From the NCBI GenBank assembly GCA_947371015.1, contig CANBNK010000005.1, positions 24,075 to 88,074 of the forward strand: a stretch of DNA of 64,000 nucleotides, read 5' to 3'. Positions 28,128 through 36,727 of this stretch are shown in pieces (the first letter of the stretch is position 1; the number at the start of each line of letters is the position of its first letter). This DNA comes from Acetobacteraceae bacterium. GTDB lineage: Bacteria; Pseudomonadota; Alphaproteobacteria; Acetobacterales; Acetobacteraceae. Made by a program: the position numbers and the translations under genes. The notes beneath the pieces were generated by a model. The model was not told where the DNA came from. It saw nothing but the letters and a program-made list of their open reading frames with translations, and searched no databases.

Positions 28128-29084
28128 ATGCTGCATCGCAGGGGTCTGATCGGCGCGCTCGCCTTGGCTCCCGCCATGGCGCGCGCCCAGGCTGGCTGGC
28201 CGGCGCGCCCGGTACGCATCATCGTGCCCTTTGGCCTCGGCGGCTCGGCTGATGTCGCCGCACGCTTCCTGGCGGAGCCCCTGTCCAACGCGCTCGGCCA
28301 ACCGGTGATCGTGGAGAATCGCCCCGGCGCCGGTGCGGTCATCGGCACCGAAGCCGCGGCCAAGGCGACCGACGCGCACACCATTCTGCTGATGTCGAAC
28401 ACCCACACCGCCAACGAGACGCTGCTGCCCAGCCGCCCCTACGTTCTGCTGCGGGACCTGCGGCCGGTGGCGGCGGTCAACGTCGCCTACCACGTGCTGG
28501 CGGTGCATCCCTCGCTCGGCGTGAAGACCGTGGCGGAGCTGATTGCCAAGGCCAAGGCCGCCCCCGGCGCCATCGACTTCGCCTCCTCCGGCCCCGGCAC
28601 GCCCTACCACATCGCCGGCGAGGTTTTTGCCGGCATGGCGGGCATCCAGCTCAACCACATTCCCTTCCGCGGCTCGAACGAGGCGCGCACCGCGCTGATA
28701 TCGGGCCAGGTGCCGATGATGTTCGACGCCATCCCGACCATGCGCGAACAGATCACCGGCGGCCGCGTGCTGGGCCTGGCCACCACCGGCCCCACGCGCA
28801 ATCCGCTGATGCCGGAACTGCCGACCGTGGCCGAGACGGTGCCGGGTTACGAAGCCAACATTTGGCTTGGCCTGATGGCGCCGACCTCCATGCCCGACGC
28901 CGCGGTGGAGCGCCTGCATGCCGAGGTCAACCGCATCCTGGCGCTGCTGGCCACCCAGCAGGCCCAGGCCCGTTCCGGCGCGCAGCCCATGCCGATGAGC
29001 ATCGCCGAGTTCGGCCGCTACGTGGAACAGGACATCACCCGCCAGCGCGAGTACATCCGCGTGGCCCGGATTTCCGCGCAGTGA
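28128..29084 (+). CDS. Bug/TctC-type receptor (first of a tandem pair)
   Basis: 318 residues. The ATG at 28128 is preferred over the GTG at 28122 because GGAG stands eight bases before it. Signal peptide MLHRRGLIGALALAPAMARAQ, then the family marks RPVRIIVPFGLGGSADV, VIVENRPGAGA, SGPGTPYHIAGE and IPFRGSNEARTALISGQVP. It is first in a six-gene overlapping unit with a molybdenum hydroxylase. It shares long stretches with the next gene, so the two arose by duplication. No TctA/TctB genes are nearby. Confidence 0.93.
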   Translation: MLHRRGLIGALALAPAMARAQAGWPARPVRIIVPFGLGGSADVAARFLAEPLSNALGQPVIVENRPGAGAVIGTEAAAKATDAHTILLMSNTHTANETLLPSRPYVLLRDLRPVAAVNVAYHVLAVHPSLGVKTVAELIAKAKAAPGAIDFASSGPGTPYHIAGEVFAGMAGIQLNHIPFRGSNEARTALISGQVPMMFDAIPTMREQITGGRVLGLATTGPTRNPLMPELPTVAETVPGYEANIWLGLMAPTSMPDAAVERLHAEVNRILALLATQQAQARSGAQPMPMSIAEFGRYVEQDITRQREYIRVARISAQ

Positions 29085-30052
29085 GGGCGCCCGGGATCGC
29101 CCGCCGCCCGCTGCTGGCCGCGCTGCTCGCCGCGCCCGCCGTCCACGCGCAACAAGCCCCCTGGCCGTCGCGGCCCATCCGCATCGTGGTGCCCTTCGGC
29201 CTTGGTGGCGCGGCCGATGTCGCTTCACGCTTCGTCGCCGAACCGCTGTCCCAGGCGCTCGGTGTGCCGGTCATCATCGACAACAAGCCCGGCGCCGGCG
29301 GCCGCATCGGCACCGACATGGTGGCCAAGGCGGCGCCGGATGGCTACACGCTGGTCGCGTTGGGCAACACCGCCGCCGCCAATGAAACCCTGCAACCGCA
29401 GCGTGGCTATGTGCTGCTGCGGGACCTGACCGGCGTGGCGCCGATCAACATCGCCAACAACGTGCTGGCGCTGCACCCCAGCGTGCCGGCGACGACGCTG
29501 CCGGAGTTCATCGCGCTGCTGAAGCGCGAGCCGGGCAAGTGGAACTACGCGCATTCCGGCCCCGGCACGCCCTACCACCTGGCCGGCGAGATGCTGAAGC
29601 ACATGGCCGGCGTGGACATGGTCGCCGTCAGTTTCCGCGGCTCCAATGAGGCGCGGACGGCGCTGATCTCCGGCCAGGTGCCGATCATGTTCGACGGCAT
29701 CCCCAGCATGGCGCCGCAGATCGCCGGCGGTCGGGTGCGTGGCCTGGCCACAACGGGCGCGCGGCGCGACAGCTTCCTGCCGGACCTGCCGACGGTGGCG
29801 GACACGGTGCCGGGCTTCGAATACCCGATCTGGATCGGGCTGATGATGCCGGCGGCGACGCCGCGCCCCATCGTGCAGCGGCTGCACGACGTGGTGACCG
29901 CGGCGATGGCGAGCGACGCCGGCCGCTCGGCGATGCGCCGCATGGGCGCCGAAAGCATGGTGATGACGTTGGCGGAATACGACACGCTGCTGGCCCGCGA
30001 TGTCGAGACGCTGGGCAAGCTGGTACGGGAAGCAGGGATCACGGCGGAATGA
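29081..30052 (+). CDS. Bug/TctC-type receptor (second of a tandem pair)
   Basis: 323 residues from a GTG that overlaps the previous stop by four bases; a longer open frame upstream lies inside the previous gene and is not used. Signal peptide from RRPLLAALLAAPAVHAQ. It shares PFGLGGAADVASRF, GPGTPYHLAGE, FRGSNEARTALISGQVP and LPTVADTVPGFE with its neighbour. Two related receptors side by side before one oxidase suggest related ligands, for example substrate and product or two isomers. It overlaps the following iron-sulfur subunit gene by ATGA. Confidence 0.92.
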   Translation: MRAPGIARRPLLAALLAAPAVHAQQAPWPSRPIRIVVPFGLGGAADVASRFVAEPLSQALGVPVIIDNKPGAGGRIGTDMVAKAAPDGYTLVALGNTAAANETLQPQRGYVLLRDLTGVAPINIANNVLALHPSVPATTLPEFIALLKREPGKWNYAHSGPGTPYHLAGEMLKHMAGVDMVAVSFRGSNEARTALISGQVPIMFDGIPSMAPQIAGGRVRGLATTGARRDSFLPDLPTVADTVPGFEYPIWIGLMMPAATPRPIVQRLHDVVTAAMASDAGRSAMRRMGAESMVMTLAEYDTLLARDVETLGKLVREAGITAE

Positions 30053-30510
30053 CGAACTTCCTTCTGAACGGCGCTGAGGTCAGCGTGGAGGTGCCGGACG
30101 GCACCAGCCTGCTCCACGCGCTGCGCGGCCCGCTCGGCCTCTCCGGCCCGCGCTTCGGCTGCGGCGATGAGAAATGCGGTTCCTGCATGGTGTTGGTGGA
30201 TGGAGTGCCGAGCTTCGCCTGCACCCTGGGCACCGAGGCCGTTTCCGGCAAGCAGGTCACCACCTCGGAAGGCCTCGGCAGCATGGCCGCGCCGCACCCG
30301 TTGCAGGCGGCCTTCCTGGCGGAACAGGCGGGGCAATGCGGCTGGTGTATCTCCGGCATCCTGGTCAGCGCCAGCGCGCTGCTGGCGAAGCAGCCTGACC
30401 CCAGCGAGGACGAAATCCGCACCGCGCTGGACCCGCATCTCTGCCGCTGCGGCAGCCACAACCGGATCATCCGCGCGGTGCAGCGCGCGGCGCAGGGGAT
30501 GCGGGCATGA
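30049..30510 (+). CDS. [2Fe-2S] subunit of a molybdenum hydroxylase (IorA/NicA-like)
   Basis: 153 residues. The plant-ferredoxin-like cluster ligands are in GCGDEKCGSCMVLVDG-FAC near residues 40-62; the second cluster ligands are in QCGWCISG near 97 and HLCRCGSHNRI near 131. It passes electrons from the molybdenum site of the large subunit to an acceptor, commonly a cytochrome in two-subunit enzymes of this class, because no FAD subunit gene is present. It overlaps both neighbours by four bases. Confidence 0.94.
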   Translation: MTNFLLNGAEVSVEVPDGTSLLHALRGPLGLSGPRFGCGDEKCGSCMVLVDGVPSFACTLGTEAVSGKQVTTSEGLGSMAAPHPLQAAFLAEQAGQCGWCISGILVSASALLAKQPDPSEDEIRTALDPHLCRCGSHNRIIRAVQRAAQGMRA

Positions 30511-32657
30511 GCGCGACCGGTTCGTCAGGCTTCGCCCACACCACGCCGGTGGACCCCGGTAAGCCGAAGTTGCCCGGCAGCCTCAACGTCAATCGCCGGC
30601 TCTCGCAGTGGCTGCGTTTCTCCACGGATGGCGTGGTGGAAGTGCATCCCGGCAAGGTCGAGATCGGCCAGGGCATCCTCACCACGCTGGCGCAGATCGC
30701 CGCAGATGAACTGGACGTGGATTTTTCCCGCATCCGCCTTGTCGCCGCCAGCACGCCGGCCAGCCCGGATGAAGGCGTGACCAGCGGCAGCCTCTCGACG
30801 CAGGACAGCGGCAGCGCCATCCGCCACGCCTGCGCCGACGCCCGCCGCATTTTTCTCAGTGTGACGTCGCAGCGCACCGGCGTGCCGATCGAGAGCCTGG
30901 TGGTGCGGGACGGCGCCTTCATCGGCCCGCAAGGCGAGGTCGGCAGCTACTGGCAGTTGGCCGCCGCCGACCTGCTGGAGGTCGAGGCTTCACCCGACGC
31001 CAAACCCAAGCCAATCGAGGCCCGCCGCATCGCCGGCACTTCGGTGCCGCGCATCGACCTGCCGGAAAAGGTCTTCGGCGTTGCCCGCTACGTCCACGAC
31101 ATGCGGCTGCCGGGCATGCTGCACGCCCGCGTGGTGCGCCCCGCCGCCCGCGCCGCGACGTTGATGGAGACGCCCGACGCGCCCGAAGGCGTGCAACTGG
31201 TGCGCGATGGCAACTTCCTAGCGGTGCTGGCGCCAACCGAATGGCAGGCCGAGGCCGCCGCCGCCCGTATCGCCACCCGCGCGATGTGGAGCGTGCGCGA
31301 CACGCTGCCCGAGCAGGCCCAGCACGCGCAGTACCTGCGCGAAGCTGGCGCGCGCGGTGAACGCACCGGCGTGCTGGCGCGGGACGATGCCGCCCCCGCC
31401 GTGACGCGCACCGAAAAGCGCAGCTTCTTCCGCCCCTTCCTGGCGCACGCCTCCATCGGCACCAGTTGCGCAGTGGCGCAATGGGCGGGCGACGCGGTGA
31501 CGATCTGGTCGCACACCCAAGGGCCGTACAACCTGCGCGCCGACGTCTCCCGTGCGTTGCGGACCACCGAAGACAAGGTGCTGATCCGCCACATGGAAGG
31601 CGCCGGCTGCTACGGCCATAACGGCGCCGACGACGTGGCGCTGGAAGCCGCGCTTATCGCCCGTGCCGTACCTGGCGTGCCCGTCCGCCTGTTGTGGAGC
31701 CGCGCCGAGGAACTCGGCTGGGGGCCGTTCAGCAGCGCCATGCTGGTGGATATCGAAGCCGATGTCGCCGCCGATGGCAGCCTGGTCGGCTGGCGCAGCA
31801 ACATCATCAGCAACGGCCATTCCGGCCGCCCCGGTCGCTCGCCGATCCCGACTCTGCTGGCGGCTTCGCAACTCGAAGAAGCCTTCCCGGTGGTGCCCAG
31901 CATCAACCCGCCGATGGCTGGCGGCGGCGGCGCGCCGCGGAACGGCATTCCGTACTATCGCATCCCCAAGTTGGACGTGCAGACCACGCGCCTGCTGGAA
32001 ATGCCCATCCGCAGCAGCGCGCTGCGCGGGCTCGGCGCCACGCTGAACGTGTGGAGCATCGAGAGCGTGCTGGACGAACTGGCCGAGGCCGCCGGGGAAG
32101 ACCCGGTGGCGTACCGCCTGCGCCACCTGGACGACCCGCGCGCGCGGGCCGTGCTGGAGAAGTGCGCGGAGATGTGCGGCTGGTCGACGCGGACGAAGCG
32201 CGAAGGCCAAGGGCATGGAGTTGGCATGGGCATCGCCTTCGCCCGCTACAAGAACACCGGCGCCTATGCCGCCATCGCCGCCGAGGTCGAGGCGAAGGAC
32301 CGCGTCTTCTGCCGCCGCCTCTGGGTCGCCGGCGACGCCGGCGAGATCGTCAACCCCGATGGCGTGGTGAACCAGTTCGAGGGCGGCGCCATCCACGGCG
32401 CCAGCGTCGCGCTGCTGGAGCAGGTCACCTTCGACCGCCGCAACATCACCAGCGACAATTGGGACGGCTACCGCGTGCTGCGCTTCACCGAAGTCCCCAC
32501 GGTGGAAGTGGCCATGCTGAACCACCCCGAAGCCCCCTTCCTCGGCGCCGGGGAGGCCAGCATGGCGCCCACCATCGCCGCCATCGCCGCCGCCATCCAC
32601 GACGCGCTGGGCATCCGCCCGAGCGCGCTGCCCTTCACGCCGGAGAACCTGGCATGA
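30507..32657 (+). CDS. molybdopterin-binding large subunit of a two-subunit molybdenum hydroxylase
   Basis: 716 residues, close to the family norm. Visible marks are the Q-loop VEIGQGILTTLAQIAADEL, SHTQGPYNLRADV, GAGCYGHNGADD, LRGLGATLNVWSIES and the C-terminal GAGEASMAPTIAAIAAA that carries the catalytic Glu. The family hydroxylates aldehydes or N-heteroaromatic rings using water as oxygen donor. No Tat signal is evident and the mature-like N-terminus starts MSATGSSGFAH, so a cytoplasmic place is likely unless it is exported with another protein. Substrate is probably what the flanking receptors bind. Confidence 0.94.
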   Translation: MSATGSSGFAHTTPVDPGKPKLPGSLNVNRRLSQWLRFSTDGVVEVHPGKVEIGQGILTTLAQIAADELDVDFSRIRLVAASTPASPDEGVTSGSLSTQDSGSAIRHACADARRIFLSVTSQRTGVPIESLVVRDGAFIGPQGEVGSYWQLAAADLLEVEASPDAKPKPIEARRIAGTSVPRIDLPEKVFGVARYVHDMRLPGMLHARVVRPAARAATLMETPDAPEGVQLVRDGNFLAVLAPTEWQAEAAAARIATRAMWSVRDTLPEQAQHAQYLREAGARGERTGVLARDDAAPAVTRTEKRSFFRPFLAHASIGTSCAVAQWAGDAVTIWSHTQGPYNLRADVSRALRTTEDKVLIRHMEGAGCYGHNGADDVALEAALIARAVPGVPVRLLWSRAEELGWGPFSSAMLVDIEADVAADGSLVGWRSNIISNGHSGRPGRSPIPTLLAASQLEEAFPVVPSINPPMAGGGGAPRNGIPYYRIPKLDVQTTRLLEMPIRSSALRGLGATLNVWSIESVLDELAEAAGEDPVAYRLRHLDDPRARAVLEKCAEMCGWSTRTKREGQGHGVGMGIAFARYKNTGAYAAIAAEVEAKDRVFCRRLWVAGDAGEIVNPDGVVNQFEGGAIHGASVALLEQVTFDRRNITSDNWDGYRVLRFTEVPTVEVAMLNHPEAPFLGAGEASMAPTIAAIAAAIHDALGIRPSALPFTPENLA

Positions 32658-33613
32658 CCCTTCGCCTGTCGCTCGCCTGCACCATGTCCGACCGGACGCG
32701 CCCCATCCTCGAAGGCCGCGTCACCATCCCGGGCATCGAGCTGACCCAGGTGCCCTGCGAGCCCGAGGATATGTTCCGCCGCGCGCTGAACGAGAAGGAC
32801 TTCCAGGTGACGGAGCTCTCGATGGGCTCGCACATCACCACCACGGCGCGCGGCGACGCGGCCTACACCGCCATCCCCGTCTTCCTCTCCCGCGCCTTCC
32901 GCCACAGCGCCATCTACATTCGTACCGACCGCGGCATCCGCACCGCAGCGGACCTCGCGGGACGCACCATCGGCATTCCGGAATACCAGCAGACCGCGGC
33001 GCTGTGGGTGCGTGGCTTCCTGCGTGAACACTACGGCGTGGACACGCGTGGCATCGCCTGGCGCACCGGGCAGGAACGCATCGCCATCACCCTGCCGCCC
33101 GGCCACAACGTGCAGCCGCTCGGCAAGCCGTTGGAAGCCGCACTGGAGGCCGGCGAGATCGATGCCTTCATCGGCCCGCGCCCGCCCGCCTGCTACCTGA
33201 ACCGCAGCGCGCCGGTGGACCGGCTGTACCCGGACTACATGCGGGAGGAAATCGCCTGGCACCAGGCCAGCGGCTTCTTCCCCATCATGCACTGCGTCGC
33301 CATCCGCACGGACGTAGCCGAGCAGCATCCGGAAGTGCCGCTGGCGCTGTTCCGTGCCTTCACCGAAGCCCGTAACCTGGCGCTGCACGACCTGAAGCAG
33401 GTCAACTTCCTCCGCGTCGCGCTGCCTTGGATCGCGGTGGCCGCCGAGGAACAAGCCAAGCTGATGGGCGGCGACCCCTGGCCCTACGGCTTCCAGCGCA
33501 ACCGGGACGAGGTCGCGGCGATGATCCGCTACGCCCTGGCCGACGGCCTGGTCACCAACCCGATCACCCCGGAACACCTGTTCCACCCGTCCATCTACCA
33601 GGAAGTTGCCTGA
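32654..33613 (+). CDS. Pht5/THI5-like solute-binding-fold protein
   Basis: 319 residues from an ATG overlapping the oxidase stop. No signal peptide is seen; it begins MTLRLSLACTMSDRTR. The fold resembles 4,5-dihydroxyphthalate decarboxylase and NMT1/THI5-type binding proteins: RTAADLAGRTIGIPEYQ, LREHYGVDTRGIAWRTG and EAGEIDAFIGPRPPA. The lack of a signal argues for a cytoplasmic enzyme, perhaps a decarboxylase acting after the hydroxylase; a binding role cannot be excluded. Coupled to the next gene by TGATG. Confidence 0.82.
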   Translation: MTLRLSLACTMSDRTRPILEGRVTIPGIELTQVPCEPEDMFRRALNEKDFQVTELSMGSHITTTARGDAAYTAIPVFLSRAFRHSAIYIRTDRGIRTAADLAGRTIGIPEYQQTAALWVRGFLREHYGVDTRGIAWRTGQERIAITLPPGHNVQPLGKPLEAALEAGEIDAFIGPRPPACYLNRSAPVDRLYPDYMREEIAWHQASGFFPIMHCVAIRTDVAEQHPEVPLALFRAFTEARNLALHDLKQVNFLRVALPWIAVAAEEQAKLMGGDPWPYGFQRNRDEVAAMIRYALADGLVTNPITPEHLFHPSIYQEVA

Positions 33614-34572
33614 TGCTTCGTCGCACGCTGCTGGCCTCGCTCGCGCTGCCGGCCATTGCCCGCGCGCAGACCGCCTGGCCGAATGGCCCGGTCCGCATCG
33701 TCGTGCCCTTCGGTCCCGGTGGGTCCACCGATGCTGTCGCGCGGCTGGCCTCCTCCGGCCTGACCGCTCGCCTCGGCGTGCCCGTGGTGGTGGAGAACAA
33801 GTCCGGCGCGGCGGGTTCCCTCGGTGCCGACCTGGTGGCGAAGGCCAAGCCGGATGGCCAGACCTGGCTGCTGACTTTTGATAGTCACGCGACTATGCCG
33901 GCCCTGCTCGGCCGCCTGCCGTTCAACCTGACCGGCGACCTGGACCCGGTCATGCTGATCGGCGGCGCGCCCTATGTCATCGCCTGCAAGGCCGACAAGC
34001 CCTATCGCACCGCGGCGGACCTGATCGCCGCGGCGAAGGCCAAGCCGGATGGCGTCAGCTATGGCAGCACCGGCAACGGCACCGTCGGCCATCTGGCGAT
34101 GATTTTGCTGACGGGCCGCCAGGGCGTGAGCATGACGCACCTGCCGTATCGCAGCGGCGGCCTGGCGGTGAACGACGCGGTGGCCGGCCATACCGACTGC
34201 ATGATCGGCAGCGCCGCCCTGGTGGCGCCGCACATTGCTGGCGGCCTGCTGCGCCCGCTGCTGCAATTCGGCACGGCCCGCCTGCCGGCGCTGGCGCAGA
34301 CGCAGACGGTGGAGGAAGCCGGCTACGGCAAGCTGGACGCGTTGGCCTGGTGGGGCGTCTTTGCCCCGCACGGCACGCCGGCCGACGTGGTGGCGCGGAT
34401 GCACGCGGCGCTACGCGAGACCTTCAACGAACCGCGCATCCGCGAGCAGATGGAGAACACCCAGCAGGCCAAGCTGGACCTGGGCGGCGCCACCGTGCTG
34501 CGCCCGTTTCTGGACCGCCAGATCGAGACCTGGAGCAAGGTGGTGCGCGAGAATAACGTGAAGGCGGATTAA
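33613..34572 (+). CDS. Bug/TctC-type receptor (third in the hydroxylase unit)
   Basis: 319 residues. Signal peptide MLRRTLLASLALPAIARAQ. Family marks: GPVRIVVPFGPGGSTDAV, VVVENKSGAAGSLGADLVAK and GSTGNGTVGHLA, with HLPYRSGG. It is less like the tandem pair at 28128/29081, so it probably binds a different ligand. It ends the overlapping run; the next gene starts two bases later and is of different character. Confidence 0.93.
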   Translation: MLRRTLLASLALPAIARAQTAWPNGPVRIVVPFGPGGSTDAVARLASSGLTARLGVPVVVENKSGAAGSLGADLVAKAKPDGQTWLLTFDSHATMPALLGRLPFNLTGDLDPVMLIGGAPYVIACKADKPYRTAADLIAAAKAKPDGVSYGSTGNGTVGHLAMILLTGRQGVSMTHLPYRSGGLAVNDAVAGHTDCMIGSAALVAPHIAGGLLRPLLQFGTARLPALAQTQTVEEAGYGKLDALAWWGVFAPHGTPADVVARMHAALRETFNEPRIREQMENTQQAKLDLGGATVLRPFLDRQIETWSKVVRENNVKAD

Positions 34573-34573
34573 G

Positions 34574-34885
34574 GTGCAGACCGACGCCTTCCGACGCTGG
34601 CTCGAAGGCCGGCGCTACGCCTCAACGACGGTTTCTGACTACATGAGTGAGGCGCGTCGCGTTGAGGCGCGTCGCGTTGAGGCGCACTACGGTGATCTTG
34701 ACGACCATTTTAGTCGGGACCGCTTGTCAGAGGTGCTCTTTGCCATGCGTTACTCGACTGAAGACGAGCGAGAACGCATGGCAAACCCGACGCCATTGAT
34801 GATCGCGGGAAATCTGCGCACGAATTTGGCGGCCTATCGCAGCGCCTGCCTTCGATACGTCGAATTCCGCGACGCTACCGCTTGA
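34574..34885 (+). CDS. 103-residue protein resembling a recombinase core-binding (SAM-like) domain
   Basis: Starts at a GTG two bases after the Bug stop. The pattern FRRWLEGRRYASTTVSDYMSEA, ERMANPTPLMIAGNLRTNLA and AYRSACLRYVEFRD is like the N-terminal DNA-binding helical domain found in tyrosine recombinases and some nucleases, but no catalytic domain follows. Base composition is lower in GC than the neighbours, and a 15-bp duplication inserts a repeat of RRVEA. It looks like a transferred or decayed fragment that has kept an open frame. Whether it is expressed is unknown. Confidence 0.55.
   Translation: MQTDAFRRWLEGRRYASTTVSDYMSEARRVEARRVEAHYGDLDDHFSRDRLSEVLFAMRYSTEDERERMANPTPLMIAGNLRTNLAAYRSACLRYVEFRDATA
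34649..34685. repeat. 15-bp tandem duplication inside the 103-residue protein gene
   Basis: Unit GAGGCGCGTCGCGTT, two perfect copies (34649-34663, 34664-34678) and seven bases of a third. It adds five residues (Glu-Ala-Arg-Arg-Val) in frame. Confidence 0.9.
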
Positions 34886-34891
34886 CCGACC

Positions 34892-35515
34892 CTACCTGAT
34901 CCCCACCACTTTGTGGGTCTGCACGGATAGCCGCCACTGCGGATGCGCCTGGCAATACGCAATCGCCGCGGCGGTATTCTCCCGCTGCCGCGGCCCGTCC
35001 ATCGGTTGCAGCAGGAAGTGCCGAAACGCCAGCCCAGCCACGGCTTCCGGCAGCAACGTCGGCTGCGGATACACCAGCTTCAACTCGTCCCCACTCCGCT
35101 GCACCAGCGGCGCGCCCGCCTTCGGCGAAACGCACACCCAGTCCAGCCCCGCCGGCGCTGCCAGCGTGCCGTTGGTCTCCACGGCAATCTCGAAGCCGCG
35201 CGCATGCAGCGCCGCGATCAGCGCCGCGTCCAGTTGCAGCAACGGCTCGCCACCCGTCACCACCACGAAGCGATGTGTCGCGCCCGCCGGCCACACGGCC
35301 AGCACCGCATCGGCCAGCGCCTCGGCGGTCTCGAACTTGCCCGCATCGGCACCGACAAAATCGGTATCGCAGAACTGGCAAACCGCGCCGGCGCGATCCT
35401 CCTCGCGCCCGCTCCACAGGTTGCAGCCGGCAAACCGACAGAACACCGCGGCCCGCCCGGCCTGCGCGCCCTCGCCCTGCAAGGTGGCGAAGATCTCCTT
35501 GACCGCGTAGCTCAC
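34892..35515 (-). CDS. queE: QueE, 7-carboxy-7-deazaguanine synthase
   Basis: 207 residues from a GTG that overlaps the queD stop (GTGA). Radical-SAM enzyme that converts carboxy-tetrahydropterin to 7-carboxy-7-deazaguanine. The cluster ligands have the QueE spacing C-x14-C-x2-C (Cys31, Cys46, Cys49) rather than CxxxCxxC. The substrate and SAM segments EIFATLQGEG, VVTGGEPLLQ and VETNGT are present. It is the last gene of the operon and runs towards the convergent 103-residue protein gene, ending six bases from it. Confidence 0.96.
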   Translation of the reverse strand: MSYAVKEIFATLQGEGAQAGRAAVFCRFAGCNLWSGREEDRAGAVCQFCDTDFVGADAGKFETAEALADAVLAVWPAGATHRFVVVTGGEPLLQLDAALIAALHARGFEIAVETNGTLAAPAGLDWVCVSPKAGAPLVQRSGDELKLVYPQPTLLPEAVAGLAFRHFLLQPMDGPRQRENTAAAIAYCQAHPQWRLSVQTHKVVGIR

Positions 35516-36030
35516 AGGTCGTTCACGCTGGCATCGGCGCGGCGCCACCAGCGGTCGCCGGCCGCGGGCAGCCACGCATCCGGGTCGCCATCGAAGCGCA
35601 CCGTGTTGGTCGGCGTCTCCTCGATGCTGATCTCGGCGCAGCGCAGCCGCCCGCCATCGGCGGCCAGGAAGGCGTTGCACTTGCTCATCAGGCAGCAGGC
35701 CAGCGCCTCGGTCGTCGGGTCGCCCGGGGTCAGCAGAATACGGGTAACCCGCTGTGGCTCATGCGCGCGGAACCACCCCAGCAGCGGGTCGGTCTCGGCC
35801 AGATGCAGCGCGTGGTCCAGGCTGTCATCCACCCAGCCGTGCCAGGCGCGCTTGGCCCTGTCAAAACTCTCCACCATGTTGGCGCGGCCATCCAGCGGCA
35901 GCGGCCGGGTCGCCACAAGGCGCACCGTCACCACCTCGTTATGGCCATGCGGCATGGCGCACTTGGCCGAGGCATCGGCCAGCAGCCGATGCGCCATGGC
36001 AAAGCGGCGGGAGAAGACGAGGCTAAACAT
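35512..36030 (-). CDS. queD: QueD, 6-carboxy-5,6,7,8-tetrahydropterin synthase
   Basis: 172 residues. The zinc ligands of the PTPS fold are visible as His14 in MAHRLL and His28/His30 in MPHGHNE; the DHALHL motif and the pterin-binding Glu in IEETPTN follow. It converts dihydroneopterin triphosphate to carboxy-tetrahydropterin, the first step after GTP cyclohydrolase (no folE-type gene is here). It is longer than the roughly 120-residue E. coli enzyme; the extra region at residues about 50-100 ([17 protein letters not shown]) resembles the two-domain alphaproteobacterial form. Overlaps queC by 8 bases. Confidence 0.93.
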   Translation of the reverse strand: MFSLVFSRRFAMAHRLLADASAKCAMPHGHNEVVTVRLVATRPLPLDGRANMVESFDRAKRAWHGWVDDSLDHALHLAETDPLLGWFRAHEPQRVTRILLTPGDPTTEALACCLMSKCNAFLAADGGRLRCAEISIEETPTNTVRFDGDPDAWLPAAGDRWWRRADASVNDL

Positions 36031-36727
36031 GCCGCGCCGTGTAGCCCTCCCAGCCCTTGGCGCGCAACTCGCAGGCTGGGCAGGCGCCGCAGCCGAAGCC
36101 CCAGGGGTGGGCCCGGCTGCGGTCGCCCCGGTAGCAGCTATGGCTTTCCGCCCGCACCAGTTCCACCAGCGCGGCACTGCCCAGCTGTTCCGCCAGCCGC
36201 CAGGTCGTCGCCTTGTCCAGCCACATCAGCGGCGTGTGCAGCACGAAGCGCGTCTGCATCCCCAGGTTCAGCGCCACCTGCATGGCCTTGACGGTGTCGT
36301 CGCGGCAGTCCGGGTAGCCCGAGTAATCCGTCTCGCACACGCCCAGCACGATGTGCTTCAGCCCGCGCCGATAGGCCAGCGCGGCGGCGAAGGTCATGAA
36401 CACCAGGTTGCGGCCGGGCACGAAGGTATTGGGCAGGCCATCCGCCTGCATGGCGATCTCGGTCTCCCGCGTCAGCGCGGTCTCGGACAGCGCGCCCAGC
36501 GCCGCCAGCGCCAGGGTGTGGTCCTGCCCAAGCCGCGGTGCCCAGGCCGGGAAGTCGCGCAGCAGCCCTTCGCGCAGCGTCGCGCGGCATGCCAACTCCA
36601 CCACATGGCGCTGCCCGTAGTCGAAGCCAAGCGTCTCCACCGTGCCGAAACGGTCCAGCGCCCAGGCCAGGCAGGTAGCGCTGTCCTGCCCGCCGCTGAA
36701 CAGCACCAGCGCCTTGTCATCCGTCAT
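36023..36727 (-). CDS. queC: QueC, 7-cyano-7-deazaguanine synthase
   Basis: 234 residues. The PP-loop SGGQDS is at residues 11-16 and the zinc ligands are Cys198, Cys213, Cys216 and Cys219 in the HSCYRG and GCGACPAC segments. The family segments DYGQRH and NTFVPGRN are present. It uses ATP and ammonia to turn carboxy-deazaguanine into preQ0. Start and stop overlap queG (ATGA) and queD. Confidence 0.96.
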   Translation of the reverse strand: MTDDKALVLFSGGQDSATCLAWALDRFGTVETLGFDYGQRHVVELACRATLREGLLRDFPAWAPRLGQDHTLALAALGALSETALTRETEIAMQADGLPNTFVPGRNLVFMTFAAALAYRRGLKHIVLGVCETDYSGYPDCRDDTVKAMQVALNLGMQTRFVLHTPLMWLDKATTWRLAEQLGSAALVELVRAESHSCYRGDRSRAHPWGFGCGACPACELRAKGWEGYTARHV

